From NCBI RefSeq assembly GCF_030268885.1, contig NZ_BSSA01000009.1, positions 62,001 to 126,000 of the forward strand: a stretch of 64,000 nt of DNA, written 5' to 3'. Under the pieces are notes generated by a model. The model saw nothing but the letters and a program-made list of their open reading frames with translations. It did no database searches and was not told the DNA's origin. The stretch comes from Kitasatospora phosalacinea (GTDB taxonomy: Bacteria > Actinomycetota > Actinomycetes > Streptomycetales > Streptomycetaceae). The position numbers and the translations under genes were made by a program. Shown piece by piece: positions 18,530-26,807 of this stretch. Each line of letters opens with the position of its first letter. Positions within the stretch are counted from its first letter, which is position 1.

Positions 18530-19441
18530 ATGAGCAGAAACGGACAGCTTGGCGGCCGCGCGCCCCTGGTCACCGACTTCCCGTTCCCCACCACCCCCGG
18601 CGGCCCGCCCGGCGTCGAGGTCACCGACCCGCCCGGCTGGGCCGCCCGGCTGGCCCGCCTCGGCGTCCCGACCGCCGACACCCCCGTCCGCCCGTCCTTC
18701 CACCTGCTGATCACCGTCCGGGACGGCGCCCTCCGCTGCGTCGTCGACCTCACGGAGTGCCGGATCGACCCCGGCCACTGGCTCTGGGTCCGCCCCGGTC
18801 AGGTCCTGCGCCTCCTGGACGGGCCCTGCTCCGGGGCGGTGTTCGTGCTGTTCCAGGCGAGCTTCCTCGATCCGGCGACGGTCGCCGCCGCCCGCCTCGA
18901 CCGCCGGGCCTGGCGCCTGCCGCTGCTGCCCGCCCCCTCGGCCCGCCCCGCGGTCGAACGGACGCTGGAGCTGCTGGTGGACGAGTACCGCCGACTCCGC
19001 GACCTCCCCTTGGAGGTGCACGTGGAAGTGGTCCGCCACCTGCTCGCCGTCCTGGTCCTGCGGCTCTCCCACCTCCCCGGCGGCGAACGCCGACGGACCG
19101 CCGGTGACGACGCCTTCCGCCGCTTCCAGCAGGCCGTCGAGACCGACCACCCCCGCACCCACCGCGTCGAGGACTACGCCACCCGCCTCGGCTACAGCGT
19201 CCGCACCCTCACCCGCGCCACCCGTGCGGCCACCGGCCAGGGCGCGAAGACCTTCATCGACGAACGCCTCGTCCTGGAGGCCAAACGCCTCCTCCTGCAC
19301 AGCGACTCGACCACCGCCGCCATCGGCGACCGTCTCGGCTTCCCGTCCACCACCGTCTTCGCCCGCTTCTTCCGCCACCGCACCGGCGAGACCCCGACCG
19401 GCTTCCGCGCCCGGGCCCGGATCACCCCGGAGGCGGGGTAG
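18530..19441 (+). CDS. AraC-family regulator
   Basis: A 303-residue protein with an N-terminal cupin-like sensing region (FHLLITVRDGALRCVVDLTECRIDPGHWLWVRPGQVLRL) and a C-terminal double HTH (VEDYATRLGYSVRTLTRATRAATGQGAKTFIDERLVLEAKRLL ... RLGFPSTTVFARFFRHRTGETPTGFRA). It is divergent from the UbiX-UbiD gene, so it probably activates that gene in response to an aromatic acid. A -10-like TAGACT (18513-18518) lies only 12 bp ahead of the ATG and the AGGAG touches the start, so the transcript may be nearly leaderless. Confidence 0.9.
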   Translation: MSRNGQLGGRAPLVTDFPFPTTPGGPPGVEVTDPPGWAARLARLGVPTADTPVRPSFHLLITVRDGALRCVVDLTECRIDPGHWLWVRPGQVLRLLDGPCSGAVFVLFQASFLDPATVAAARLDRRAWRLPLLPAPSARPAVERTLELLVDEYRRLRDLPLEVHVEVVRHLLAVLVLRLSHLPGGERRRTAGDDAFRRFQQAVETDHPRTHRVEDYATRLGYSVRTLTRATRAATGQGAKTFIDERLVLEAKRLLLHSDSTTAAIGDRLGFPSTTVFARFFRHRTGETPTGFRARARITPEAG

Positions 19442-19762
19442 GCCCGGAGGCGGGGGGCAGGCCCGGGGCGGGGCAGGCCCCGGCGGAACGGCAAAGCGTC
19501 GGCAATGCCCGGGCGAACTCCCGGCCCCGCGGAAACGGGAGCCGTGTCCGGCCCGGAAAGCGGCCCGCATTAACAAGGGAGAACTTCGCGGCGAACAGCG
19601 GCGCCGTGGAGGGGAATCCGCTTCCGTGCTTCCTCCGTGCACACATAGCGTTCGCCGCGTGACGATGTGCGTCCGGTTCGCGGTCCACGCGGGTCGGCAG
19701 GTGTCCGGTGGCGCGGCCGGGGAACGGGCGCGCCACCGGCGGACAATCCGGGGGTAGGGGCG
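19442..19762. other. Intergenic, no gene seen
   Basis: A 321-bp gap before the DUF1508-like pair. It begins with GC-rich GGCAGGCCC repeats that may help terminate the AraC transcript. It then contains a less GC-rich stretch around 19570-19590 (GCATTAACAAGGG) that could be a promoter. No RNA gene or credible small ORF is visible. Confidence 0.4.
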
Positions 19763-20188
19763 GTGCGCGGGGAGGGCCTGTTCACGGAGCGGGCGCCGAA
19801 CGGGCGGTTCCAGTGGCAGCTCAAAGCGATGAACGGGCGGGTGGTGGCGGTGTCCTCCTCCGTCCACGAGTCGTCCGGTGACGCCGAGCGGGCGTTCGCC
19901 GAGCTGGTCGCCCTGGGGCCTGCGCTGGTGGCGCGGATCACCCACGTCCGCGACGGACTGGGCTGGACCTGGGTGGTGCCCGGGCCGCGGGGCAATCCGC
20001 TGGTCAAGTCGAGCCGGGCGTACGAGCGTTACGCGACCTGTCAGAACGCGTTCCGGCGGTTCATGGCGCTGCTGGCCCGGATGTCCGAGGCGAAGGAGGC
20101 GGCGGAGACGGTGGAGACGGTGGCTGCGGCGGCGGCCACGGTGGCCGGTGGCGCCGGTGGCGGCGGCCGGTCCGGGGCCGGGTCGTGA
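19763..20188 (+). CDS. YegP/DUF1508-like small protein 1
   Basis: About 141 residues. A first unit, FQWQLKAMNGRVVAVSSSVHES, matches the YegP/DUF1508 style repeat (a Trp, then a NG turn, then a V-A-S strand). A second unit is WTWVVPGPRGNPLVKSSRAYERYATCQNAFRRFM. The tail is Ala/Gly-rich. The family's biochemical role is not settled. The stop overlaps the start of the next gene by four bases (GTGA), and the two proteins share the same two-unit plan, so they are coupled paralogues and may form a heteromer. I chose the GTG at 19763 over longer in-frame options. Confidence 0.6.
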   Translation: MRGEGLFTERAPNGRFQWQLKAMNGRVVAVSSSVHESSGDAERAFAELVALGPALVARITHVRDGLGWTWVVPGPRGNPLVKSSRAYERYATCQNAFRRFMALLARMSEAKEAAETVETVAAAAATVAGGAGGGGRSGAGS

Positions 20189-20598
20189 GCACGGTGGAGA
20201 CCGGCCGCGGCCCCCGGCTGGTGCCGGTGCGCGGGGCGGACGGGCGGGTCGGCTGGTCGCTGGTGGCCGCGAACGGCAGGCGGCTCGCCTCGGCCGTCCG
20301 CGCCTACCGCAGCGACCGCGAACTGGCCGCGGGAATAGGGGAGTTGCTGGCGGAACGGGCCGTCCTGCGGTTCGTCCTCAGTCAGCGCGAGGACCGCCTC
20401 TGGGTCTGGACGGCGCACCTCCCCGCCCGCACCACCCGGGCCGGGGCGGGCGGCGGCGAGGCGGTCGCCCGCAGCGCCCGCGGCTACCTGCGCCGCGACC
20501 AGTGCCGCCAGAGCGTCACCGCCTTCCTGCAGGGCGCCGACCACGTCCAGCGACTGCGCCGCCTGGGCGGCGGCCCCGCCCTGCCGCCCGCCTGGTAG
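20185..20598 (+). CDS. YegP/DUF1508-like small protein 2
   Basis: A 137-residue paralogue of the preceding protein. Unit one is GWSLVAANGRRLASAVRAYRSD and unit two is LWVWTAHLPAR...AVARSARGYLRRDQCRQSVTAFL. The RSARGY..RDQC pattern matches KSSRAY..YATC in protein 1. It has no signal peptide or membrane segment. It begins at a GTG overlapping the upstream TGA and ends 38 bp before a strong terminator, so the pair is a compact two-gene operon. Function unknown. Confidence 0.65.
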   Translation: MSTVETGRGPRLVPVRGADGRVGWSLVAANGRRLASAVRAYRSDRELAAGIGELLAERAVLRFVLSQREDRLWVWTAHLPARTTRAGAGGGEAVARSARGYLRRDQCRQSVTAFLQGADHVQRLRRLGGGPALPPAW

Positions 20599-20635
20599 CC
20601 CGGACCCCCGCTCCGACGGGCGCCCGGGCCCGTAC

Positions 20636-20665
20636 GCGCCCCGCCGAGTCGTTGCGGCGGGGCGC
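20636..20665 (+). terminator. Terminator after DUF1508-like pair
   Basis: A perfect 11-bp stem, GCGCCCCGCCG with its complement, around an 8-base loop, followed by TTCGGCGTT. Confidence 0.85.
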
Positions 20666-21004
20666 TTCGGCGTTGGGCGGGGTGAGGAGCGAGGGTGCGG
20701 GTTGCGCGGGAACGGTGCAGCAGGAGTGAAGCGGAGGTGGCCGGGGTGACCCCGTGGGCCCACCTGGAGAAGAACGCACCACGGCCGGGTCGGCCGGGCG
20801 GTGAGCGGTCGACTCCTGTACTGACCAGGGGAATCGAAGGGGCGGACGGACCGGTGCAGCCGGGGCGGGGGAGGCGGCCGGTGCTTCCGGGGGACAGGTG
20901 GACGCGGCGAGGATCGCACCGCCGGGAAGCCGCGGAGCTCTCCGGTACCGGGCCCCGCCAGGCTCCGGTCCAGCTAGGACTTTCCCCTACGGAGGAACAG
21001 GACC
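20666..21004. other. Upstream region of binding-protein gene
   Basis: A 339-bp gap that should hold the promoter of the gene at 21005. I looked for a PHO box (direct GTTCACC-type repeats) and did not find one. The closest feature to the start is an ACGGAGGA Shine-Dalgarno at 20990-20997 after a CTAGGACTTTCC stretch. No RNA structure or small gene is evident. Confidence 0.4.
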
Positions 21005-22030
21005 ATGCGTCACACCGCCGCCAAGGCGTTCGCCGCCGTTGCGATGACCGCCGCCCTCACCGCCGTCGCCGTCCCCGCGATGGCGGACCCGGCCACCGGC
21101 ACCGTCCCGGCGAGCACGGACATCGTCGGTGCGGGTTCGGACACCACGCAGGCTCTGCTCAACCAGTTCTCCACCGACTACAACGCCACCGTGTCCGGCA
21201 CCCCGAAGCTGTACAGCTGGGACGCGACCGGCTCGGCCACCATCGTCCCGAAGAGCGGCGCGGCCTCGATCACCCGCCCGAACGGCTCCGGCGCCGGCAT
21301 CGCCGCCCTGAACGCGGCCGGCAGCTCCCTGGACTTCGCGCGCTCCTCCCGGGGCCCGCAGACCGGTGACCCGGCCTCCGACCTGTTCGTCGCGTTCGCC
21401 AAGGACGCGGTGACCTGGTCGGCGAAGTCCGGCGGCCACGCCCCGGCCAACCTGACCACCCAGGACCTGTTCGACATCTACTCCTGCACCGCGGGCAAGA
21501 CCGACTGGTCGAACTTCGGCGGCACCGCGGGCACCATCAAGCCGTACCTGCCGCAGATCAACTCCGGCACCCGCTCCTTCTTCCTGAAGGCGATCGGCAA
21601 CCCGGTCCTGGGCTCCTGCGTGGTCACCGGCCCCGAGGAGAACGAGGGCACCGACCCGGCGCTGCAGAACGACGACAACCTGATCTTCCCGTACTCGGTG
21701 GGCCACTGGGTCGGGCAGGCCAACGGCCACACCACCGCCACCGACGACAAGGGCAACCTGACCCTGCGCAGCATCAACGGCGTCGCGCCGCTGACCGCCT
21801 CCGGCACCCTGAACCCGACCTTCGCCAACCCGACCTACGGCCGGGTGCTCTACAACGTGGTCCGGGACAGCGACTGGAACGCCAGCCCGGCCACCACCAA
21901 GAGCACCGCGCTGCGCGCGATCTTCGGCCCCTCCGGCTACCTCTGCTCCACCGCGGGCAAGGCGTCCACCACCAGCTACGGCTACCTGACCCTGGCGGCC
22001 GCCGCCTGCGGTTCCACCACCCACATCTGA
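21005..22030 (+). CDS. Secreted PstS-like substrate-binding protein
   Basis: A 341-residue exported protein with a Sec signal peptide (residues 1-28, VPAMA-DPA) and a periplasmic-binding-protein fold: DIVGAGSDTTQALLNQF at the N-terminus, ITRPNGSGAGIAAL and LDFARSSRGP as the anion-binding loops, and LTTQDLFDIYSC. This is the phosphate/molybdate type of ligand site. There is no lipobox and no membrane tail, so it is freely secreted. It has its own terminator, and the transporter genes start ~4.7 kb later. A ligand other than phosphate is possible. Confidence 0.85.
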   Translation: MRHTAAKAFAAVAMTAALTAVAVPAMADPATGTVPASTDIVGAGSDTTQALLNQFSTDYNATVSGTPKLYSWDATGSATIVPKSGAASITRPNGSGAGIAALNAAGSSLDFARSSRGPQTGDPASDLFVAFAKDAVTWSAKSGGHAPANLTTQDLFDIYSCTAGKTDWSNFGGTAGTIKPYLPQINSGTRSFFLKAIGNPVLGSCVVTGPEENEGTDPALQNDDNLIFPYSVGHWVGQANGHTTATDDKGNLTLRSINGVAPLTASGTLNPTFANPTYGRVLYNVVRDSDWNASPATTKSTALRAIFGPSGYLCSTAGKASTTSYGYLTLAAAACGSTTHI

Positions 22031-22059
22031 CGGTCCCGCCCCGCGGCACCACTCAGCAC

Positions 22060-22098
22060 CCGCCGCCCGTCCCGCGCCCCGGCCGGGACGGGCGGCGG
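22060..22098 (+). terminator. Terminator after binding-protein gene
   Basis: A perfect 15-bp stem (CCGCCGCCCGTCCCG and complement) with a 9-base loop, 30 bp after the stop. Confidence 0.85.
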
Positions 22099-22153
22099 CC
22101 CGTGACGCCACCGCCCGCAGCGCTCGCAGCGAGCAGCGCGAGCGAGCAGCAGG

Positions 22154-22188
22154 CAGCACGGGCGCGCACCGGTCAGCACGGGTGCGCA
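22154..22188. repeat. CAGCACGGG(C/T)GCGCA direct repeat
   Basis: Two 15-bp copies with a 20-bp period lie inside a ~95-bp AGCAGC-rich tract (22117-22212) upstream of the secreted protein gene. A third degraded copy starts near 22194. The composition differs from the neighbouring DNA. Confidence 0.6.
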
Positions 22189-22278
22189 GAGCGCAGCACG
22201 AGCAAGCAGCACACCACCCACGCGCCGCCACGCATCACGCGCCGGGTGCCGCCGGGCACCCCGTCCGAAGGAGCCACG

Positions 22279-22863
22279 ATGTCCCGTCACGCCGTCCGGA
22301 TCGCCGCCGCGGTCGCCGGTCTCGCCCTCGCCGCCACCGCCGCGTCCGCCACCTCCGCCTCCGCCGCCCCGGCGACCGGCAGCGCGGTGATCCACGAGAG
22401 CAACGACTTCTTCCAGAAGGCCGCCCAGGCCGGCATCGTGGCCGTTCCGCTGCCCACCGCCACCGCGGGCTACGACCCGGCCAGCGGACTGTCGGCGAGC
22501 TTCCCGGTGACCGGCGGCGAGGGCAGGATGAACAACTTCTTCGGCGGGGTCGACCTCGGCGGCGGCCTGCTGTTCGTCGACGCGCGGACCGGCAGCGCGG
22601 TCTCCTTCCACCAGCTGGGCTTCGCCTTCGACACCTGGGCCGTCACCGCCGTCCCGGACGGCTCCACCACCCCGGTCGCGCTGTTCGACCCGGCGGGCAA
22701 CAACTCGATCACCAGCAGCGGCAGCACGCAGAACCTGACCGCCGACGCACTGGTCCTGGACGCCGAGGGCGCCCAGTACCTGGACGGCAGGCTGCACACC
22801 ACCTTCTTCACCGCGGGCCAGACCGTCGGCTCCTTCACGCTCTCCTACACGCCCGCCGCCTGA
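22279..22863 (+). CDS. Secreted protein of unknown function
   Basis: A 194-residue exported protein: signal peptide in residues 1-33 (ATSASAA-PATG), then a ~160-residue beta-rich domain (SASFPVTGGEGRMNNFFGGVDLGGGLLFVDARTGSAVSFHQLGF). It has no Cys and no anchor. The GG...GGGLLF..A..G..VSF pattern vaguely recalls HtaA-like beta domains, but I do not claim that. It starts at an ATG with GAAGGAG upstream and ends before a strong terminator. Being sandwiched between two binding-type surface proteins suggests an extracellular accessory role. Confidence 0.75.
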   Translation: MSRHAVRIAAAVAGLALAATAASATSASAAPATGSAVIHESNDFFQKAAQAGIVAVPLPTATAGYDPASGLSASFPVTGGEGRMNNFFGGVDLGGGLLFVDARTGSAVSFHQLGFAFDTWAVTAVPDGSTTPVALFDPAGNNSITSSGSTQNLTADALVLDAEGAQYLDGRLHTTFFTAGQTVGSFTLSYTPAA

Positions 22864-22887
22864 CCGGCACCCGCGCCCGCACCGCCC

Positions 22888-22920
22888 GTACCGCCCGACC
22901 GGCCACCGGTCGGGCGGTAC
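22888..22920 (+). terminator. Terminator after secreted protein
   Basis: A perfect 15-bp stem (GTACCGCCCGACCGG and complement) with a CCA loop. It isolates the next operon from upstream transcription. Confidence 0.88.
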
Positions 22921-23146
22921 GCGTACACGGGGTGTCCACGGGGTGCCCGGGGCCGGGCGGTGTCGGTTGCTGATCCTGCGTCAGTTCCCTTGATTCGAGC
23001 ACCAATTGGGGCCTCGTACACCTGGAGGACAGTGGGCGGCCAGACGCGACTGGCCGAATACCGTCGGAGCCGCCGAACGGCTGCTCCGCTCCCTGTCATC
23101 CGTGCGTGCCCGGTTCGGCGCGCCGTCGCCCGGAGGTGCTGCACCG

Positions 23147-25648
23147 ATGAGAACCCGCCCGTGGGGGCCGAGAGCCGGATCGCCTCCGTCGAAGGCGTAC
23201 CTGGCGGCCGTGCTGGCCTGGACGGTGGCCGCCGCCGTCGTGTTCCTGCCGCTCGGCGGCCTGGGCGTCCAGCCCGCCTCGGCGGCCTCCGGGACGACGG
23301 TGGAGGGCCCGGCCCGGTTCGACCCCGGCACCTGGACGGACGGGCCGAAGGGCACCGTCACGGTCTCGCAGGTCAACGACCTCAGGAACCAGGTGGTGCA
23401 CGTCAGTTGGACGGGCTTCACGCCGACCGTCGACGTCATGGGCAACCCCGTCGACGTGGTCGAGGTGCACGACGGCGCCGCCAACTACGCGGTGCGGATC
23501 TACCAGTGCCGCGGCGAGAACCCCGACGTCACCGACTGCTACGGCTCCACCCTGTACGGCGGGGACGCCTCCAAGGGCTTCCTGCAGCCCACGCCGGCGG
23601 CCGGGACGTCCCCGGAGTTCCCGTCGAACATGGTCATCGCGGCGACCCGCCCCGACGGCACGGGCGAGGCGGACATCGAGCTGTGGACCGCGCAGCAGAG
23701 CCAGGGCCTCAACTGCGACCCGACCCACAAGTGCTCCCTGGTGGTGGAGCCGAACTACGGCGGGGACTCGCTCGGCGCCAACAGCTACCCGGACGTGGTG
23801 ATCAACTGCGACGACCACTCGCTGGACCTGGACGACTTCTTCCACACCGCCACCGACGGCTCGTTCCTGCGCAACCCGAGCGACACCACCTGGAGCTCCG
23901 GTGAGTCGTGCGCCTGGAAGCGGCACGTCACCATCCCGCTGAACTTCGCCCAGACCCCCGACTCCTGCGCCGCCGGGAACACCGACTTCTCCGTGATCGG
24001 CCTGGAGATGGCCGACCGCGCCGTCCAGCAGTGGCGCACCGGCAGCTGCCTGGAGAGCGAGCCGCTGCGGGTGCAGTACTCCGTCGGCAACGGCGAGCCG
24101 CAGGCCCGCTCGGCCTTCCTGCGCCGCTCCGGTGCGGACGTCGCCCTGACCTCCGTCCCGGACCGCAACGCGCCGACCCGGCCCTACGTGTACGCGCCGC
24201 TCGCCAACGGCGCGGTCTCGGTGGTCTTCGTCGTCGACGACGGCGCCACCCGCCGGCAGGTCCACCGGCTCCGGCTCAACCAGCGGCTGCTGGCGAAGAT
24301 GCTCACCCAGACGTACCGCTACTACAACACGGACGACACCGAGACCGTCCGGGGCAACCCGCTCTGCCTGTTCGACGACCCGGAGTTCCGCCGGCTCAAC
24401 GCCGACACCGCCACCGGCGTGACCTGGCCCAGCTGCGGCAACACCGCGAACACCGCGCCGGTGGTCGTCGGCGGCACCACCGACCTGGTGTACCGGCTGA
24501 CCGAGTGGATCGCCGCCGACCCGGACGCCGCCCAGTTCCTCCAGGGCGCCCCCGACCCGTGGGGCACCCACGTCAACGCCGAGTTCCTGCCGTCGACGTA
24601 CGGCGGCTACCCGACCGACGTGTTCCGGACGCTGGACTACTCCGGCCTCAACAACCACAAGCAGTACGAGTGGAACCCCGTGCTGGGCGGCCTCGGCCAG
24701 GTGCTGCGGATGACGCTGCAGAACCAGCTGTCCTGCCAGTTCCCCTACCCCAACGCCGCCGGCCAGCACGACAAGTGCCTCGCCATGGTGCCCGGCAAGC
24801 GCTCGCTGTTCGCCGTCATGGACAGCGGAGACGCCCAGGCGATGAGCCTGCCCGAGGCCGAACTCCCGAACCCGGCAGGTGAGTTCACCACGCCGACGAT
24901 CACCTCGATGCAGGCCGCCGCGAAGGACATGCCCTTCGACGAGGCCACCGGCACCCAGCAACTCCCGTACGACGACGAGAACTCCGCCTACGCGAAGGAC
25001 CCGAAGGCGTACCCGCTGACCATGGTGCAGTACGCCATGCTGCCGACCGAGGGGCTCGGCCAGGCCAAGGCCGCCGCGGTCAGCAGGTTCGTGCGCACCG
25101 TCACCGACCCCGGCAAGGGGCAGGTCTACGGCCGGGCGCCGGGCCAACTCGCGGTCGGGTACGCGGCCCTGACCAAGGCCCAGGCCGCCCAGGCGAAGGC
25201 CGCCGCCGACCACGTCGCCGCGCAGGACGGCGGCACCCCCAGCAGGCCCGCCGACACCGGCGGCGACGGCGGCGGATCGGGCTCCGGCTCCAACGGCACC
25301 GGCAGCGGCGGGAGTTCCGGCGGCAGCGGAGGCTCCGTCGGCGGTACGGACGGCGGTACGGACGGCGGCGCCGGGACGGCCGGGGGCGGCAACGCCGTCC
25401 AGGCCGGGGCCGCGGCCTCCGGCAAGCCCAGCGGCAGCGCCTCGCCCGGCCTCGCCGCCGCCCCGGTCGGGGAGGCCGCGGCCGACCGGGCCGGGATGGC
25501 CCGGCTGCTGCTGCCGGTGATCCTCGCCACCGGCGCCGTCCTGCTGGTCGGCGGCCCCGCCGCGCTGTTCCTCGGCGGCACCCCCGCCGGGGCGAACCTC
25601 CGCCGCGGTGCCGGACGGCTCTGGTCCCGGCTGCTCCGCCGCGGCTGA
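23147..25648 (+). CDS. Large anchored surface protein, PBP-like C-terminal half
   Basis: An 833-residue protein with a signal segment (residues ~15-48, PASAASG) and an N-terminal ~300-residue beta-rich domain of unknown type with paired Cys. Residues ~440-690 resemble the second half of PstS-like binding proteins, ending YPLTMVQYAMLP...AAVSRFVRTVTDPGKGQVYGRAPGQLAVGYAAL. A Gly/Ser linker (~700-780), one transmembrane helix and an Arg-rich cytosolic tail follow. It is the first gene of the pst-like operon. It probably sits on the outer membrane face beside the transporter. The ATG at 23147 has GGAGG upstream. Function is inferred from context only. Confidence 0.75.
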   Translation: MRTRPWGPRAGSPPSKAYLAAVLAWTVAAAVVFLPLGGLGVQPASAASGTTVEGPARFDPGTWTDGPKGTVTVSQVNDLRNQVVHVSWTGFTPTVDVMGNPVDVVEVHDGAANYAVRIYQCRGENPDVTDCYGSTLYGGDASKGFLQPTPAAGTSPEFPSNMVIAATRPDGTGEADIELWTAQQSQGLNCDPTHKCSLVVEPNYGGDSLGANSYPDVVINCDDHSLDLDDFFHTATDGSFLRNPSDTTWSSGESCAWKRHVTIPLNFAQTPDSCAAGNTDFSVIGLEMADRAVQQWRTGSCLESEPLRVQYSVGNGEPQARSAFLRRSGADVALTSVPDRNAPTRPYVYAPLANGAVSVVFVVDDGATRRQVHRLRLNQRLLAKMLTQTYRYYNTDDTETVRGNPLCLFDDPEFRRLNADTATGVTWPSCGNTANTAPVVVGGTTDLVYRLTEWIAADPDAAQFLQGAPDPWGTHVNAEFLPSTYGGYPTDVFRTLDYSGLNNHKQYEWNPVLGGLGQVLRMTLQNQLSCQFPYPNAAGQHDKCLAMVPGKRSLFAVMDSGDAQAMSLPEAELPNPAGEFTTPTITSMQAAAKDMPFDEATGTQQLPYDDENSAYAKDPKAYPLTMVQYAMLPTEGLGQAKAAAVSRFVRTVTDPGKGQVYGRAPGQLAVGYAALTKAQAAQAKAAADHVAAQDGGTPSRPADTGGDGGGSGSGSNGTGSGGSSGGSGGSVGGTDGGTDGGAGTAGGGNAVQAGAAASGKPSGSASPGLAAAPVGEAAADRAGMARLLLPVILATGAVLLVGGPAALFLGGTPAGANLRRGAGRLWSRLLRRG

Positions 25649-25679
25649 CGCCGCGCCCCGTCCTGTTGCGATCCGCCCC

Positions 25680-25710
25680 GCCGGGCGGGTGCCCAGAGCG
25701 CCCGCCCGGC
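25680..25710 (+). terminator. GC hairpin between surface protein and pstC
   Basis: A perfect 10-bp stem (GCCGGGCGGG and complement) with an 11-base loop. It lies inside the presumed operon, so it may act as an attenuator or mRNA-stability element that lowers expression of the transporter relative to the surface protein. Confidence 0.55.
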
Positions 25711-25777
25711 CGCCACCGGCCGCCACCGGTCCGACCCGAACACCCCAGGAACCCTCACCGCGCGGAGAGTTGAGCCC

Positions 25778-26794
25778 ATGACAGCCGCCGTCCAGCCGAC
25801 GGACACCCGCGTCCCGCCGCCGACGCCCGACCCCGACCGGCCCCGCCGGATCAGCGCCCCCGCCTCGCCCGCCGACCGGGCCTTCCGCGGCGTGCTGCGC
25901 GCCGCCGGGCTGTCGGTGTTCGTGCTGATGGGGCTGATCGCCTTCTTCCTGCTGCTGCGCGGCACCGAGGCGCTGCGCGCCGTCGGCTGGTCCTTCCTCA
26001 CCGAGCAGAACTGGCGCACCGCCGCCCACACCTTCGGCATCGCCGCCGTCCTGCCCAACGGCATCCTGATCGCCCTGATCGCGCTGTGCATCGCCGTCCC
26101 GGTCTCGCTCACCGCCGCGCTGTTCATCTCCGAGTACGCGCCCGTCCGGCTGCGCCCGGCGCTGGTCTCGCTGGTCGACCTGATGGCCGCGATCCCGAGC
26201 ATCGTGTACGGGCTGTGGGGCCTGTTCTTCCTGCAGCCGCGCTTCGTCGGGCTGTGCCGCTGGCTGGCCAACCACCTCGGCGGGCCGCTGCCCTTCCTGC
26301 GGGTGCGCGGCGGCGACACCCCGACCTCGTACACCTCCTCGACGTTCATCGCGGGCACCGTGGTCTCGCTGATGATCATCCCGATCATCACCTCGCTCAG
26401 CCGCGAGGTGTTCTCGCAGGCCCCGGCGGGCGAGCGGGAGGGCGCCTACGCGCTCGGCTCCACCCGCTGGGGCATGGTGCGCACCGTGGTGCTGCCGTTC
26501 GGGCGCGGCGGCGTGATCGGCGCCGTGATGCTCGGCTTCGGCCGCGCGATGGGCGAGACCATCGCCGTCGCGCTGATCATCTCCCCGGTGTTCCGGGTCT
26601 CCTGGCACGTGCTGGAGAACGGCGGCGGGTCGATCTCCGCGCTGATCGCGCTGCGCTTCAGCGAGTCCGACGGCCTGTCGCTGTCCGCGCTGATGGCCGC
26701 CGGTCTGGTGCTGTTCTCCCTCACCCTGCTGGTCAACGTGGCCGCCGGGTTCGTCATCAGCCGGTCCCGGTCCGGCGCCTCGACCTCGGACTGA
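25778..26794 (+). CDS. pstC: Phosphate-type ABC permease PstC
   Basis: A 338-residue inner-membrane permease with six hydrophobic segments after a ~40-residue cytosolic tail. Family landmarks are DLMAAIPSIVYGLWGLFFL, the EAA-like loop REGAYALGSTRWGMVRTVVLPFGRGGVIGAVMLGFGRAMGETIAVALI. It pairs with PstA to form the channel. It is followed 13 bp later by pstA. Confidence 0.92.
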   Translation: MTAAVQPTDTRVPPPTPDPDRPRRISAPASPADRAFRGVLRAAGLSVFVLMGLIAFFLLLRGTEALRAVGWSFLTEQNWRTAAHTFGIAAVLPNGILIALIALCIAVPVSLTAALFISEYAPVRLRPALVSLVDLMAAIPSIVYGLWGLFFLQPRFVGLCRWLANHLGGPLPFLRVRGGDTPTSYTSSTFIAGTVVSLMIIPIITSLSREVFSQAPAGEREGAYALGSTRWGMVRTVVLPFGRGGVIGAVMLGFGRAMGETIAVALIISPVFRVSWHVLENGGGSISALIALRFSESDGLSLSALMAAGLVLFSLTLLVNVAAGFVISRSRSGASTSD

Positions 26795-26807
26795 CCGGAG
26801 GACACCG

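Noticed and set aside
20666..23146. Search for PHO boxes (GTTCACC direct repeats) upstream of the pst-like genes.
   Set aside because: None was found upstream of 21005, 22279 or 23147, so PhoP control is not claimed.
25680..25710. Hairpin considered as proof that the surface protein and pstC are separate transcription units.
   Set aside because: The stem has only 10 bp and no T-run, and no promoter is evident after it. An attenuator within one operon is as likely.
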